Assembly (NCBI RefSeq): GCF_001996165.1
Contig: NZ_MUFP01000012.1
Span: forward strand, 26,621-65,024
DNA: 38,404 nt
Reading direction: 5' to 3'
From: Salinivibrio proteolyticus
GTDB taxonomy: Bacteria > Pseudomonadota > Gammaproteobacteria > Enterobacterales > Vibrionaceae
In this document: positions 15,254 to 24,934 of the stretch, piece by piece
How positions within the stretch are numbered: the first letter of the stretch is position 1
How the letters are laid out: the number at the start of each line of letters is the position of its first letter
Position numbers and translations under genes: made by a program
The notes under the pieces: model-generated
Seen by the model: the letters and a program-made list of their open reading frames with translations, nothing else
Databases searched by the model: none
Told to the model about the DNA's origin: nothing

Positions 15254-16507
15254 GTGTCGGAAAGCGAATCTCAAAATTTGTCGGTCAAGCTGTTTGCCAA
15301 ACACAGACATGCCAAAGAAACGTCGACATTGTTTGGCGCTATCCAGCAAATCGATCAAGCGAGTTATTCGGCGTTTGATGGAGACAGCGAGCGCAGCTGG
15401 TATCGAATGCGACGTCGTGGACAATGGACGTGGCAAGGGGTGGATCCGGTAGAGATGGAAGCGATTTTTGCCCGTATTGCCCATTCGGACAACTCACGCT
15501 CCGTCGACAGTCTGCTGGATACGGTAGAAGGCTACCGCTCGGGAAATTGGAACTACGAGTGGACAGCGGTGGGCATGCAGCATCAAAAGCGCGCCCAAGC
15601 GCTAGCAGACAAAGGGGAGCATCAAGCGGCGAGTCAGCAATGGCTGCAAGCCTGTACCTATTTCGGTATCGCGGCGTATCCTCATCTCAAAGGCGATACG
15701 CTCGCTTTGCAATCAGAAACGCTGGCCTATAAAGCCTTCGAGCATGCGATGGATAAGCTTCCCTTCACGGTTAAAACCGTGGAAACAACACTCGATGGAA
15801 AATCGCTGAAAGGTTACCTGTATCTGCCGCGAACCGATGCGACCCTGCCGGTGGTCATTCTCAGTGGCAGCTTAGACAGTTTGCAAACTGATTTATGGCG
15901 GGTATTCGTCGATTACTTTGCCCCCGCAGATATCGCGGTATTGACCTTAGATATGCCATCAGTGGGCCACAGCAGTCATTGGCATCTCAACGAGGATGCC
16001 AGCCGCTTACATCGCGCCATGTTAGATAAATTGGCGGAGGTGCCTTGGGTGGATCACCACCGTGTGGGCACCATGGGGATCCGGTTTGGCGCGAATCCGG
16101 CGGTACGGTTAGCCTTTCTTGAACCACACAGAGTCAAAGCCAGTGCAGCGCTGGGAGGCATCGTGCATTCGCTATTAACCAATGCACAAATGATGAAAAA
16201 AATGCCACCCATGTACCTCGACACATTAGGGTCACGGCTCGGTCGCCATATTCCTATCGACACGCTTCGGACACGGCTACAGGCGTGGTCACTCAAAAAC
16301 CAAGGCTTACTCACCGGACGGCGAACCGAAGTGCCCATTTTAGCCTTGAGTTTGAAAGATGATCCGGTTTGTCCGGAATCCGACAACAAACTGATTGCAA
16401 CCTATAGTCGTGGCGGTAAAGCGGTGACATTGCCGAATACGCCTTTGCATGACGGCTACCATCGTGCGCTGAGCGAGACCGTCTCGTGGTTTGCCAATAT
16501 TTTGTAA
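15254..16507 (+). CDS. frsA: FrsA alpha/beta-hydrolase-like protein
   Basis: About 417 residues of the FrsA family (DUF1100), first described as a fermentation/respiration switch protein binding unphosphorylated EIIA-Glc. The V. vulnificus protein was reported as a cofactor-independent pyruvate decarboxylase, a claim later disputed, and esterase activity has also been reported. Visible: the N-terminal cap domain with RSWYRMRRRGQWTWQGVDP and the YRSGNWNYEWTA block, an AAYPHLKGD segment, and an alpha/beta-hydrolase core with ILSGSLDSLQTD, LTLDMPSVGHSS, the nucleophile-elbow-like region MGIRFGANPAVRLAF and KDDPVCPESDN. The GTG at 15254 is preferred because GGGAG ends 5 nt upstream; the GTG at 15248 overlaps that site. 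A dyad GAGCGT ... ACGCTC (15222-15243) precedes the ribosome-binding site. Confidence 0.93.
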   Translation: MSESESQNLSVKLFAKHRHAKETSTLFGAIQQIDQASYSAFDGDSERSWYRMRRRGQWTWQGVDPVEMEAIFARIAHSDNSRSVDSLLDTVEGYRSGNWNYEWTAVGMQHQKRAQALADKGEHQAASQQWLQACTYFGIAAYPHLKGDTLALQSETLAYKAFEHAMDKLPFTVKTVETTLDGKSLKGYLYLPRTDATLPVVILSGSLDSLQTDLWRVFVDYFAPADIAVLTLDMPSVGHSSHWHLNEDASRLHRAMLDKLAEVPWVDHHRVGTMGIRFGANPAVRLAFLEPHRVKASAALGGIVHSLLTNAQMMKKMPPMYLDTLGSRLGRHIPIDTLRTRLQAWSLKNQGLLTGRRTEVPILALSLKDDPVCPESDNKLIATYSRGGKAVTLPNTPLHDGYHRALSETVSWFANIL

Positions 16508-16621
16508 CCAAGGTGGCGAAGGTGTGATCAAGTGCGGAAAGCGGGGGATTGGCGTTCACCTGACCGATAACGTCATGATATACCTTGAGCTTAGGTAGAT
16601 AGAGTGCCACTGGAGGACACC

Positions 16622-17023
16622 ATGACCCAAACGCTCCCGCTTTCTCATGGACGGTTGAAAACACGTTTTACTGCGCTTGGCCCGTATTTTCGTGATGGGC
16701 AATCTGATGAACAAAGCTACTTTTTCGATAGCTTGTCTGTCTGCGTCGATGCGAAAAAAGAGCCCGATGCACGCGAATTCTGGGGATGGTGGTTAGTGTT
16801 GACCCCAGAAGACGATGGGTTCCGTTATCACTACGGGTATGGCCTCTATGACGAGCATGGGGAATGGTTAGCAAAAGCCGTCCCTGCCAAACAGCGCGCG
16901 GAGGTTGAGAAAACCCTTGATAGTTTCTACACCAAATTATGCCAATTAGTGGTCGATGAACTATCGCTTTCCCTTTCCCCAAGTCAAAAACTGACCGAGC
17001 CAGAACTCGCCCTTTCTAACTAA
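16622..17023 (+). CDS. crl: Sigma-S holoenzyme assembly factor Crl
   Basis: Crl binds sigma-S (RpoS) and favours its assembly with core RNA polymerase, strengthening stationary-phase transcription. The protein is 133 residues, the same as E. coli Crl. Conserved features are KTRFTALGPYFRDG (13-26), FFDSLSVCVDAKKEPDAREFWGWW (34-57, including the invariant WGWW) and the YGYGLYDEHGEW strand. The ATG at 16622 is preceded by TGGAGG at the right distance; an ATG at 16604 upstream would skip that site. The crl-proB-proA order resembles enteric and Vibrio genomes. No terminator separates crl from proB. Confidence 0.95.
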   Translation: MTQTLPLSHGRLKTRFTALGPYFRDGQSDEQSYFFDSLSVCVDAKKEPDAREFWGWWLVLTPEDDGFRYHYGYGLYDEHGEWLAKAVPAKQRAEVEKTLDSFYTKLCQLVVDELSLSLSPSQKLTEPELALSN

Positions 17024-17028
17024 AACGT

Positions 17029-17108
17029 GATTTGCCTGATTTCAGTCCTTGTTAAATGGACATGGGATTGATAAAAGAGACATCTATCTTTTAGTCAATC
17101 AGGCAATC
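17029..17108 (+). promoter_or_regulatory. Nested inverted-repeat leader of proB
   Basis: An inner hairpin pairs GATTGATAAAAGA (17066-17078) with TCTTTTA-G-TCAATC (17087-17100): 13 bp with one bulged G and an 8-nt loop. An outer pairing joins GATTTGCCT (17029-17037) with AGGCAATC (17101-17108), which contains the only Shine-Dalgarno-like bases and abuts the proB ATG. A weak promoter (TTGTTA 17049-17054, 17-bp spacer, TAAAAG 17072-17077) lies inside. The repeats could act in RNA read through from crl, or as an operator over the -10. Confidence 0.5.
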
Positions 17109-18263
17109 ATGACAGTTCAAGACGCGCTTCGAGACGGTGACATTGCAGCCACCGTCTCTTCTCAAACCATCGTTGTAAAATTAGGCACCAGTGTGCTGAC
17201 TGGCGGTTCGCAACACCTTGACCAAGCCCACATGGTTGAGTTGGTTCGTCAGTGCGCGCGCCTGCGCCAACAAGGCCATCAAGTGATCATTGTCTCATCG
17301 GGAGCGATTGCTGCTGGGCGAGAGCACCTTGATTATCCGGTGTTGGCTGACACGGTCGCTAACAAGCAGATGCTCGCAGCCGTCGGGCAGTGCCGTTTAA
17401 TTCAAACCTGGGAGCATCTTTTCAGTCTTTATGGCTTTCAAGTCGGACAGATGCTGCTGACCCGCGCTGATTTGGATCACCGCGAGCGTTTTCTCAATGC
17501 GCGAGACATGCTCCATGCGTTACTCGATAACGGCATCATTCCCATTGTGAATGAAAATGATGCGGTGGCGACATCTGAGATCAAAGTCGGTGATAACGAC
17601 AACCTCTCAGCGCTGGTGGCGATTTTAGCCAACGCAGACAAATTATTGCTGCTTACCGATCAACCCGGACTCTTTACGGCGGATCCGAGAACGCAACCCG
17701 ATGCCGAGCTTATTCGGGAAGTCCATACGATTGATGAAACCTTACGCAAATTAGCGGGAGGCAGTGTCACAGGTCTTGGCACCGGTGGCATGGCAACGAA
17801 ACTGCAGGCTGCAGATATTGGGCGACGAGCGGGCATAGAAGTCACGATTGCTGCTGGTAGCAAGCCTGAAGTGATCCAAAACGTGGTCGCCGGTAACAGC
17901 GCGGGCACTCGATTCTTGCCGCTAGAGAGCCCACTAGAAAGCCGTAAACGCTGGATTTTAGCCGGGCCACCTCCTGCGGGGGATATTACCATTGATACCG
18001 GCGCAGTGACGGCAGTGACGCAAAAAGGTAGCAGCCTGCTAAGTAAAGGCATCGTAAGCGTTAAAGGTGACTTTGCGCGTGGCGAAGTCGCGCGCATTTA
18101 CTCTGTAGAGGGGCAATGCCTTGCGCGCGGTATTTGCCGTTATTCAGCAGCCGATCTTCGCCGTATTGCAGGCGCACATAGCCAACAAATCGCAGATATT
18201 TTAGGCTATGAGTATGGACCGGTAGCCATACACCGAGACGACCTTGTCGTTATTGGCGATTAA
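17109..18263 (+). CDS. proB: Glutamate 5-kinase
   Basis: First enzyme of proline synthesis; it phosphorylates the gamma-carboxyl of glutamate and is feedback-inhibited by proline in relatives. The 384-residue protein has an amino-acid-kinase domain ([14 protein letters not shown] near 22-35; [14 protein letters not shown]; the nucleotide and substrate segment [37 protein letters not shown]) and a C-terminal PUA domain ending [16 protein letters not shown]. The ATG at 17109 gives an N-terminus about 17 residues longer than E. coli ProB; the start is set by AGGCA just upstream, a modest ribosome-binding site. proA follows after 19 nt. The unusual leader is described separately. Confidence 0.96.
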   Translation: MTVQDALRDGDIAATVSSQTIVVKLGTSVLTGGSQHLDQAHMVELVRQCARLRQQGHQVIIVSSGAIAAGREHLDYPVLADTVANKQMLAAVGQCRLIQTWEHLFSLYGFQVGQMLLTRADLDHRERFLNARDMLHALLDNGIIPIVNENDAVATSEIKVGDNDNLSALVAILANADKLLLLTDQPGLFTADPRTQPDAELIREVHTIDETLRKLAGGSVTGLGTGGMATKLQAADIGRRAGIEVTIAAGSKPEVIQNVVAGNSAGTRFLPLESPLESRKRWILAGPPPAGDITIDTGAVTAVTQKGSSLLSKGIVSVKGDFARGEVARIYSVEGQCLARGICRYSAADLRRIAGAHSQQIADILGYEYGPVAIHRDDLVVIGD

Positions 18264-18282
18264 TAAAAGAGATGCACACAAC

Positions 18283-19536
18283 ATGAGTTTACAAATGATG
18301 GGGAAAGCCGCCAAAGAGGCGGCTTACCAACTCGCGACAACTTCCACCACGAAAAAAAATCGCGCGCTGACCTTCATTGCGGATGAATTAGAGGCGCAAC
18401 AAGCGAGTATTTTAGCGGCTAACCAAACGGACTTAGAGGCGGCACGCGCAGCGGGCATGAGTGAGGCGTTGATCGACCGCTTAGCACTCACGCCTGCACG
18501 TTTATCGGCGATTGCTGCAGATGTGCGCAATGTGGTGTCGTTGCCCGATCCGGTTGGGCAAGAATTTGATCATAAGGTGCTCGAAAATGGCCTTTCTTTA
18601 TCGAAGCGCCGTGAGCCACTGGGTGTTGTCGGTGTGATTTATGAAGCGCGCCCTAACGTCACCATTGATATTGCGGCACTGTGCCTAAAAACGGGCAATG
18701 CCAGTATCTTACGCGGTGGTAAAGAAACCTTTTCGACCAACCAAGTGTTGGTCACTGTGATTCAATCTGCACTGAGCAAGGCTGAACTACCGCAATCAGC
18801 GGTGCAATACATCGACAAGCCTGACCGAGAGTTGGTCGCTGAGCTACTGACCATGGACGAGTACGTGGATATGATTATTCCGCGCGGCGGTGCCAGTTTG
18901 CATAAAATGTGTAAACAAAACAGCACGATTCCGGTGATTATTGGTGGTTTTGGGATTAGCCATTTGTATGTGGATCAAAGTGCCGACCTTGAACGTGCGC
19001 CGGATGTGATCATTAATGCGAAGACGCATCGTCCATCCGCCTGTAACTCCTTGGATACGTTATTGGTGCACAAGCACGTCGCCGCGCAGCTGTTTACACG
19101 TCTTATCCCAGCGCTTAACGCACAGCAACTGAAGGTTGTCGCAGCAAACAGTGCCTTGCCCTACCTTGACGGTGTCGCACAGCTTCGTGAAGCCGCTGAG
19201 GGAGACTTTGATACTGAATGGTTGGGTCCAACGCTCGGTGTTGCTGTGGTTGACGATGTGCACGACGCGCTCGGTCATATGCGCGATCACAATGCGAGCC
19301 ATTCAGATACGATTCTGACCAATGATATTGATGCTGCCGAAGCCTTTATCAATGGTGCGGGCTCGGCTGCTGTCTATGTCAATGCTTCAACCCGTTTTAC
19401 CGACGGTGCCCAGTTTGGTTTAGGCGCGGAAGTGGCCGTTTCAACGCAAAAGCTGCATGCGCGTGGCCCGATGGGACTCGAAGAGCTGACCACGTATAAG
19501 TGGGTCGGCAAAGCAGATTACCTGACGCGTCAATAA
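18283..19536 (+). CDS. proA: Gamma-glutamyl phosphate reductase
   Basis: Second enzyme of proline synthesis; it reduces gamma-glutamyl phosphate with NADPH to glutamate semialdehyde, which cyclises to pyrroline-5-carboxylate. The 417-residue length equals E. coli ProA. It is an aldehyde-dehydrogenase-fold protein with the catalytic cysteine in [13 protein letters not shown] (Cys254) and the conserved [30 protein letters not shown] and [23 protein letters not shown] blocks. The ATG at 18283 was chosen over an upstream TTG at 18244 that lies within proB. ProB and ProA are expected to channel the labile intermediate. The unit ends at the strong terminator at 19572. Confidence 0.97.
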   Translation: MSLQMMGKAAKEAAYQLATTSTTKKNRALTFIADELEAQQASILAANQTDLEAARAAGMSEALIDRLALTPARLSAIAADVRNVVSLPDPVGQEFDHKVLENGLSLSKRREPLGVVGVIYEARPNVTIDIAALCLKTGNASILRGGKETFSTNQVLVTVIQSALSKAELPQSAVQYIDKPDRELVAELLTMDEYVDMIIPRGGASLHKMCKQNSTIPVIIGGFGISHLYVDQSADLERAPDVIINAKTHRPSACNSLDTLLVHKHVAAQLFTRLIPALNAQQLKVVAANSALPYLDGVAQLREAAEGDFDTEWLGPTLGVAVVDDVHDALGHMRDHNASHSDTILTNDIDAAEAFINGAGSAAVYVNASTRFTDGAQFGLGAEVAVSTQKLHARGPMGLEELTTYKWVGKADYLTRQ

Positions 19537-19571
19537 CCCAAGCATACGAACGCAAGTCATATGCAAAATGT

Positions 19572-19599
19572 AAAAAAGCCGCGCGAGCGCGGCTTTTTT
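19572..19599. terminator. Bidirectional terminator between proA and lipA
   Basis: AAAAAAGCCGCG-CGAG-CGCGGCTTTTTT is a perfect 12-bp stem with a 4-nt loop, flanked by six A on the left and six T on the right. It works in both directions and lies between convergent proA and lipA. Confidence 0.92.
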
Positions 19600-19618
19600 G
19601 TATCGTCAGCATAGAGAC

Positions 19619-20584
19619 TTATTTAATCTCGACACCTTTGGCTTGCAAATCAGCATGGTATGAAGAGCGGACAAAGGGACCACATGCAGCATGGGTAAAG
19701 CCAAGATCCAGCGCGATAGCTTTTAGCTCATCAAACTCTTCGGGCGGCACATAACGTTCAACCGGAAGGTGATGGCGGCTCGGCGCAAGGTATTGACCCA
19801 ACGTCAGCATGGTGACACCGTGAGCGCGTAGGTCTTTCAGAACCTCAATGATCTCTTCCTTGGTTTCACCCAAGCCCATCATGAGTCCAGACTTAGTAGG
19901 AACATCTGGATGCATGTCTTTGAACTTTTTCAGCAGATCCAGTGACCACTGATAGTTCGCACCGGGACGCGCTTTACGGTACAAGCGAGGTGCCGTTTCT
20001 AGGTTGTGGTTAAACACATCCGGTGGACTGTCGCGCAGGATATCTAGGGCGCGATCCATTCGGCCTCGGAAGTCAGGTACCAAGGTTTCGATTTTGATCT
20101 CAGGGTTGAGCGTACGGATCTCACGGGTACAGTCGGCAAAATGCTGTGCCCCGCCATCGCGAAGGTCGTCGCGGTCAACTGAGGTGATCACGACATAACG
20201 AAGCTTCATATCTTTGATGGTTTGCGCCAGATGCTTAGGTTCGTCCGCATCAGGGGTCACCGGACGGCCATGGGCGACGTCGCAGAATGGGCAACGACGG
20301 GTACAGATCGCACCTAAAATCATGAAAGTGGCGGTGCCGTGGCTAAAGCACTCTGCCAAGTTTGGACAGGAGGCCTCTTCACACACAGAGTGGAGATTGT
20401 TTTTGCGCATCGCATCTTTAATTTCTTTGATGCGAGAGGTCTCGGCAGGGAGCTTGATTTTCATCCAATCAGGCTTGCGCAGCACTTCTTTTTGCTCGGT
20501 CGGCATATTTTTGACCGGGATAAGCGCCATCTTTTCGGCATCGCGGTACTTAACGCCGCGTTCCATCTGAATCGGTTTGCTCAT
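19619..20584 (-). CDS. lipA: Lipoyl synthase
   Basis: Radical-SAM enzyme that inserts two sulfurs into octanoyl groups on lipoyl domains of 2-oxoacid dehydrogenases and the glycine cleavage system. It is 321 residues, as in E. coli. All six cluster cysteines are present at the E. coli positions: auxiliary cluster Cys68, Cys73 and Cys79 ([12 protein letters not shown]) and the radical-SAM Cys94, Cys98 and Cys101 (CTRRCPFC). The auxiliary-cluster serine motif is near the C-terminus ([10 protein letters not shown]). The start overlaps the lipB stop as ATGA, so the two are translationally coupled. It is the last gene of the minus-strand cluster. Confidence 0.98.
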   Translation of the reverse strand: MSKPIQMERGVKYRDAEKMALIPVKNMPTEQKEVLRKPDWMKIKLPAETSRIKEIKDAMRKNNLHSVCEEASCPNLAECFSHGTATFMILGAICTRRCPFCDVAHGRPVTPDADEPKHLAQTIKDMKLRYVVITSVDRDDLRDGGAQHFADCTREIRTLNPEIKIETLVPDFRGRMDRALDILRDSPPDVFNHNLETAPRLYRKARPGANYQWSLDLLKKFKDMHPDVPTKSGLMMGLGETKEEIIEVLKDLRAHGVTMLTLGQYLAPSRHHLPVERYVPPEEFDELKAIALDLGFTHAACGPFVRSSYHADLQAKGVEIK

Positions 20585-21231
20585 AAATCGCTGCTTTCCG
20601 TTGTAACCTCAACCTGAGTATATCCCAGTTGTTGAGTTAAAGTGTCTACTAGCACAGGTTGGACGTCTGTTAGGGTTGCGCCTTCAACCTGATCACTTAG
20701 TTGCGTCATCGCCATCCCCGCATACCCACAGGGGTTAATGCGCTGAAATGGAGATAAATCCATATTGATGTTGAGTGCCAGTCCATGGAATGAGCACCCG
20801 CGACGAATACGGAGCCCAAGGGAACAGATTTTTGCGCTATCCACATATACACCGGGCGCATCGGGACGCGCGTAAGCGGTTACGCCATAATGGGCGAGGG
20901 TAGCGACAACGAGATTTTCAATATGGCTAACCAGTTCTCGAACGCCGACTTTTTTACGTTTTAAATCAATTAAAAAGTAAACGACTAACTGACCGGGACC
21001 GTGATAGGTCACTTGTCCCCCTCGATCTGATTGTACGACGGGGATGTCTCCAGGGACCAAAACGTGTTCCGGTTTACCCGCTTGACCTTGGGTGAAGACG
21101 GGATCATGTTCGACCAACCAGACTTCGTCACAAGTATGTGCATCACGGCTATCCGTGAAGTCACGCATCTGCTGCCAGGTTTGCGGATAAGGTCGGCGGC
21201 CCAGATATCTAACAACTAGTTGGTGCTGCAA
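20581..21231 (-). CDS. lipB: Octanoyl-[ACP]:protein octanoyltransferase
   Basis: Transfers octanoate from acyl carrier protein to lipoyl-domain lysines, forming the substrate of LipA. At 216 residues it carries the catalytic pair Lys134 ([20 protein letters not shown]) and Cys168 ([10 protein letters not shown]), and the family block [16 protein letters not shown] (70-85). A good -10 lies on the minus strand 32-37 nt upstream of the start, so lipBA can be transcribed alone as well as with upstream genes. It overlaps lipA by 4 bp. Confidence 0.97.
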   Translation of the reverse strand: MQHQLVVRYLGRRPYPQTWQQMRDFTDSRDAHTCDEVWLVEHDPVFTQGQAGKPEHVLVPGDIPVVQSDRGGQVTYHGPGQLVVYFLIDLKRKKVGVRELVSHIENLVVATLAHYGVTAYARPDAPGVYVDSAKICSLGLRIRRGCSFHGLALNINMDLSPFQRINPCGYAGMAMTQLSDQVEGATLTDVQPVLVDTLTQQLGYTQVEVTTESSDL

Positions 21232-21262
21232 ACCGATTACCCATATTGTTATCTGTGGGGGT

Positions 21263-21268
21263 ATTATA
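21263..21268 (-). promoter_or_regulatory. -10 element for lipBA
   Basis: A perfect TATAAT on the minus strand, with a start site expected near 21256, giving a leader of about 25 nt before lipB. The -35 region (TTTTAA, 16 bp upstream) is poor and lies in the loop of a TGGCGGC / GCCGCCA dyad at 21274-21297. Confidence 0.5.
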
Positions 21269-21315
21269 GAGGTTGGCGGCGTGATTAAAAGCCGCCAGCC
21301 GTGTGGGTATTCTGA

Positions 21316-21585
21316 TTAAAGAACCATACGAACGATTTCGATCTCGCCAAGTTCTTTATACAAGGTTTCTACTTGCTCGATAGAGGTGGCAGTAATGGTC
21401 ACAGATACCGAGTGATAGTTACCTTTTGCGCTAGGCTTCACCTTTGGGCTGTAGTCGCCTGGCGCATGTTGCTGGATCACACCTAGAACAAGGTCCGGCA
21501 GTTCAGGCTTAGCATGGCCCATAACCTTGTAAGTGAACTGACAAGGAAACTCCAGCAAGTCTTTTAGTTTTGGTTGCTCTTGCAT
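21316..21585 (-). CDS. ybeD: YbeD/DUF493 (UPF0250) family protein
   Basis: An 89-residue conserved protein of unknown function with an ACT-like ferredoxin fold in known relatives. It spans [24 protein letters not shown] near the N-terminus and ends with [22 protein letters not shown], both typical of the family. The ATG at 21585 is preceded by GGGAG with a 5-nt spacer. An upstream in-frame codon at 21618 would add 11 residues and skip that site. It sits between dacA and lipB as in E. coli. A role linked to lipoate or envelope genes is suggested only by location. Confidence 0.92.
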   Translation of the reverse strand: MQEQPKLKDLLEFPCQFTYKVMGHAKPELPDLVLGVIQQHAPGDYSPKVKPSAKGNYHSVSVTITATSIEQVETLYKELGEIEIVRMVL

Positions 21586-21670
21586 GTTAACTCCCAATGG
21601 GCAGGCCGAGAACGGCATACCTATGTGCGATGGATCACGATTAACGCGAAATACTAATCTGCTCTGGGAC

Positions 21671-21703
21671 AGAAAACAAGCCGCCCACCAAGTTGGTGGG
21701 CGG
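21671..21703 (-). terminator. Intrinsic terminator after dacA
   Basis: CCGCCCACCA-AGT-TGGTGGGCGG is a 10-bp GC-rich stem with a 3-nt loop. Read on the minus strand it is followed by CTTGTTTTC. It separates dacA from ybeD. The interrupted T-run suggests partial rather than complete termination. Confidence 0.72.
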
Positions 21704-21727
21704 GAATGGGACTAAATGGTAAGCAGC

Positions 21728-22903
21728 TTAGCCCAGTAAGTTTTGAAACATCATAACAATGTAATCAATTAACCGGCTGAATAATCCACCTTTTTCGACG
21801 TCGTTCAACGCAACCAGTGGGTATTCGGCTACATCTTCGCCATCCACTTGATAGAACAGCTTGCCTACCACATCCCCTTTACTGATCGGTGCTTCAAGGG
21901 TTTTTTCCAGTACGAAGCTCGCTTTTAGATCTTGTGCTTTGCCGCGAGGAAGTGTGACGTAGGTATCTTCGGTCACCCCGAGTGACACTTCATCGGTATC
22001 ACCCATCCACACTTTTTCAGTCACAAAGGTTTCATTTGCTTTGTGAGGGGCGACGGTTTCGAAGAAACGGAAGCCATAGTTCAATAGCTTTTTACTTTCT
22101 GCTTTACGCGCGTTTGCACTTTTGGTGCCCATCACGACAGCAATCAAACGCATCTCGCCTTCGGTGGCTGAGCTCACCAAGTTATAGCCGGCACCATCGG
22201 TATGGCCCGTTTTGATACCGTCAACGTTGAGGCTCTTGTCCCACAACAGGCCATTGCGGTTGTATTGGGTAATCCCGTTGTAGGTAAACGCTTTCTCTTT
22301 GTAAATGCGGTATTCCGCTGGCACATCACGGATCAGCGCCTGCGCCAGTAACGCCATGTCATAAGGGGTAGTGTAAAGATCTTTAGAGTCGAGGCCATGC
22401 ACATTCGAGAAGTGCGTGCTGTCCATGCCCAGTGTTTCACCCCAACGGTTCATCAGATCCACAAACGCATCTTCAGAGCCCGCGACATGCTCGGCCATCG
22501 CGACACAGGCATCGTTGCCTGATTGAATGATAATGCCTCGGTTAAGGTCGGCTGCTTTCACCGTGGTCCCGACTTCGATGAACATCTTGGATGAACCCGG
22601 GAAGTTTTTCGCCCACGCATTTTCGCTGATCACCACGTCATCATCCATGGAGATGTTACCGCGCTCAACCTCTTGGCCAATCACATAACTGGTCATCATC
22701 TTGGTGAGGCTTGCCGGGTTAAGGCGTTTGTAAGCATTATTCTCGGCAAGGACTTCACCGGAGTGGTAGTCCATAAGCACGTAGCCCTTGGCGGCAATTT
22801 GTGGAGCATCGGGTACAACAGCGGGCGCAGCTTGGGCCGTCACTGATACGAAAAGCGCAGCAGATAGCAATGTACGCATGCGGGAAACGGATTTTTTCAT
22901 CAT
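21728..22903 (-). CDS. dacA: D-alanyl-D-alanine carboxypeptidase (PBP5/PBP6 type)
   Basis: Penicillin-binding protein that trims the terminal D-Ala from peptidoglycan pentapeptides in the periplasm. The 391-residue precursor has a signal peptide (cleaved near TAQAAP), the serine-peptidase motifs Ser65-x-x-Lys68 (SLTK), Ser128-Gly-Asn (SGN) and Lys231-Thr-Gly (KTG), a beta-rich second domain, and a C-terminal amphipathic anchor (FSRLIDYIVMMFQNLLG) that tethers it to the outer face of the inner membrane. Two adjacent ATGs (22903 and 22900) are possible starts. It follows rlpA after 88 nt and ends at a hairpin terminator. Confidence 0.96.
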   Translation of the reverse strand: MMKKSVSRMRTLLSAALFVSVTAQAAPAVVPDAPQIAAKGYVLMDYHSGEVLAENNAYKRLNPASLTKMMTSYVIGQEVERGNISMDDDVVISENAWAKNFPGSSKMFIEVGTTVKAADLNRGIIIQSGNDACVAMAEHVAGSEDAFVDLMNRWGETLGMDSTHFSNVHGLDSKDLYTTPYDMALLAQALIRDVPAEYRIYKEKAFTYNGITQYNRNGLLWDKSLNVDGIKTGHTDGAGYNLVSSATEGEMRLIAVVMGTKSANARKAESKKLLNYGFRFFETVAPHKANETFVTEKVWMGDTDEVSLGVTEDTYVTLPRGKAQDLKASFVLEKTLEAPISKGDVVGKLFYQVDGEDVAEYPLVALNDVEKGGLFSRLIDYIVMMFQNLLG

Positions 22904-22991
22904 TTTTAGTACTTTTGTCGGTTATCGATGTCGATACTGTAGGCTCACTATACCAAATTGGGCACAGAGAGACAGGCTCGATTCCTTTAAC

Positions 22992-23810
22992 TCACTGATT
23001 GTTTGTTTTAGCACTTGTGACAGATGTGTCGTCATTAACAAGTGCTTCGGTGACGATAAAAGCGCCCGGCAGTTGATGCTGTTTAGCGACTTGCATCGCT
23101 TGCTGAGCTTGGCCACGGTCGTAAAACGGACCAAAACGCACACGATAAACTTGGTCGCGGCGAGCAATGTGGGTAGGTAGACCATGTGCTTTCGCTAATT
23201 GTTCCGCACTTTGGCTGGCTTTTAAGCCATCGGACAATGCAAGCAACTGGACATAGTACGCATGGTGGCGGGCCGAATGCCACTCATCTTGTGCGGGTTT
23301 CTCTGGAGAGATTAAACGAAGTGCGACTGGTGCGGTGCCCGTTTGCAAAACACCGAGCTTTTTTGCAGCCGCATAGCTGAGATCAATCAGGCGTTCGTTA
23401 TGGAAAGGGCCACGATCGTTGACGCGTACAATCGCTTTTTTACCGTTATTTTGATTGGTGACCTCGACGTAGCTTGGCAAAGGCAAGGTTTTATGCGCCG
23501 CAGACATGGAGTACATGTCATATACTTCGCCGTTGGAGGTTTTATGGCCGTGGAATTTTTGGCCGTACCAAGAGGCAATGCCTGCCTCTTGGTAACCGCG
23601 AGGCTCACGGAGTATTTCGTAGCGTTGACCATTTAAGGTGTAGTCTTTGTTGCCAGCTAAGCTATAAGGCTCATACCTTGGCTGGGCATCATCAGTGTGC
23701 ACCTGCTCAGGAAGGCGCTCAGGTGCTTGGTCGTCAGCCATTTGATATCGGCCCTGTTGCGTACTACACGCGCTCAGGAGCATGGCGAAAAGAATTACAA
23801 TCGCTCGCAT
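22992..23810 (-). CDS. rlpA: RlpA septal lipoprotein (lytic transglycosylase family)
   Basis: A 272-residue lipoprotein (lipobox LLSAC, Cys15). A double-psi beta-barrel domain (about 75-170) contains GIASWYGQKFHGHKTSNGE, AAHKTLPLPSYVEVTN and the VNDRGPF segment with the conserved Asp. A C-terminal SPOR domain (about 190-265) recognises denuded glycan strands at division sites. RlpA of Pseudomonas cleaves such strands; enteric RlpA may lack that activity, so enzymatic function here is uncertain. It lies 5 nt after rodA in the elongasome operon. Confidence 0.95.
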   Translation of the reverse strand: MRAIVILFAMLLSACSTQQGRYQMADDQAPERLPEQVHTDDAQPRYEPYSLAGNKDYTLNGQRYEILREPRGYQEAGIASWYGQKFHGHKTSNGEVYDMYSMSAAHKTLPLPSYVEVTNQNNGKKAIVRVNDRGPFHNERLIDLSYAAAKKLGVLQTGTAPVALRLISPEKPAQDEWHSARHHAYYVQLLALSDGLKASQSAEQLAKAHGLPTHIARRDQVYRVRFGPFYDRGQAQQAMQVAKQHQLPGAFIVTEALVNDDTSVTSAKTNNQ

Positions 23811-23815
23811 GTTTA

Positions 23816-24934
23816 TTAAGCCCTAGATAGCATTTTTCGATGAGTATGAATGGACATGAGAATGCCAAAACCAGCCATCAAGGTCACCATAGAGGTACCG
23901 CCATAGCTGATCAGAGGTAAGGGTACCCCAACCACAGGCAAAATGCCGCTGACCATACCAATATTGACAAAAACATAAACAAAAAAGCTGAGCACGATAC
24001 TCCCGGCCATCATACGGCCGAATGCAGTTTGGGCTCGGCTGGCTAACATCAGTCCACGCCCAATCAAAAACAGGTACAAGGCGAGCAGGGCACATACACC
24101 AATTAAACCCCATTCTTCGGCAATGACCGCAAAGATAAAGTCGGTATGGCGCTCAGGGAGAAACTCGAGCTGCGATTGTGTGCCATGCAACCAACCTTTT
24201 CCGGCGAGTCCACCAGAACCAATCGCAATTTTAGATTGAATAATATGATAGCCCGCTCCCAGTGGGTCGGACTCTGGATTAAAGAGCGTGAGCACGCGAG
24301 TGCGCTGATAGTCGTGCATTAAGAAAAACCACAGCACAGGAATAAACCCCGCGATTGCAACGACAGCGGCGGTAATCAGCTTCCAACTTATCCCTGCGAG
24401 AAAGAGTACGAAGACGCCTGACGCGGCAATAAGAATAGAGGTACCTAAGTCGGGTTGCTTCGCGATCATAATGGTGGGCATAAACAACAAAAAGAGCGCG
24501 ATCAGCAAGGTCGTAAACTTCGGCGGGAGCGGATCCTTACCGATAAAACGAGCCAGCATTAAAGGCACAGCAAGTTTGATTATTTCGGAAGGCTGGAAAG
24601 TAACCACACCAAGATCGAGCCAACGCTGAGCGCCTTTTGCCGTTTCACCCACCAGTAAGACCGCCGCCAGTAGGACCACACCAATCACATATAAATACGG
24701 CGACCAAAACTCGTAATGGCGTGGCGGCACCTGTGCCAGCGCAAACATTACCGACAGGGCTAGCAGCATCCGAACCGCTTGGCGTTCCATCATTGCCATA
24801 CTTTGGCCACTGGCACTGTACATAACCACAAGACCAAAGCCCATCAGTAATAAAATGCCAATGAGCAAGGGCAAGTCGAGGTGCAAGCGATCGAATAACG
24901 AGCGCTTACTGCTTACTTGGGCTAAGGAACTCAT
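23816..24934 (-). CDS. rodA: RodA SEDS-family peptidoglycan glycosyltransferase
   Basis: Multi-pass inner-membrane polymerase (372 residues) that makes glycan strands for rod-shaped elongation together with PBP2. About ten hydrophobic helices are visible. SEDS signatures include [12 protein letters not shown] near 34-45, the [10 protein letters not shown] periplasmic motif (about 163-172), a catalytic-loop-like AEEWGLIGV (273-281) and the C-terminal [15 protein letters not shown]. The start codon overlaps the mrdA stop (ATGA), coupling production of the SEDS and PBP partners. Confidence 0.97.
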   Translation of the reverse strand: MSSLAQVSSKRSLFDRLHLDLPLLIGILLLMGFGLVVMYSASGQSMAMMERQAVRMLLALSVMFALAQVPPRHYEFWSPYLYVIGVVLLAAVLLVGETAKGAQRWLDLGVVTFQPSEIIKLAVPLMLARFIGKDPLPPKFTTLLIALFLLFMPTIMIAKQPDLGTSILIAASGVFVLFLAGISWKLITAAVVAIAGFIPVLWFFLMHDYQRTRVLTLFNPESDPLGAGYHIIQSKIAIGSGGLAGKGWLHGTQSQLEFLPERHTDFIFAVIAEEWGLIGVCALLALYLFLIGRGLMLASRAQTAFGRMMAGSIVLSFFVYVFVNIGMVSGILPVVGVPLPLISYGGTSMVTLMAGFGILMSIHTHRKMLSRA

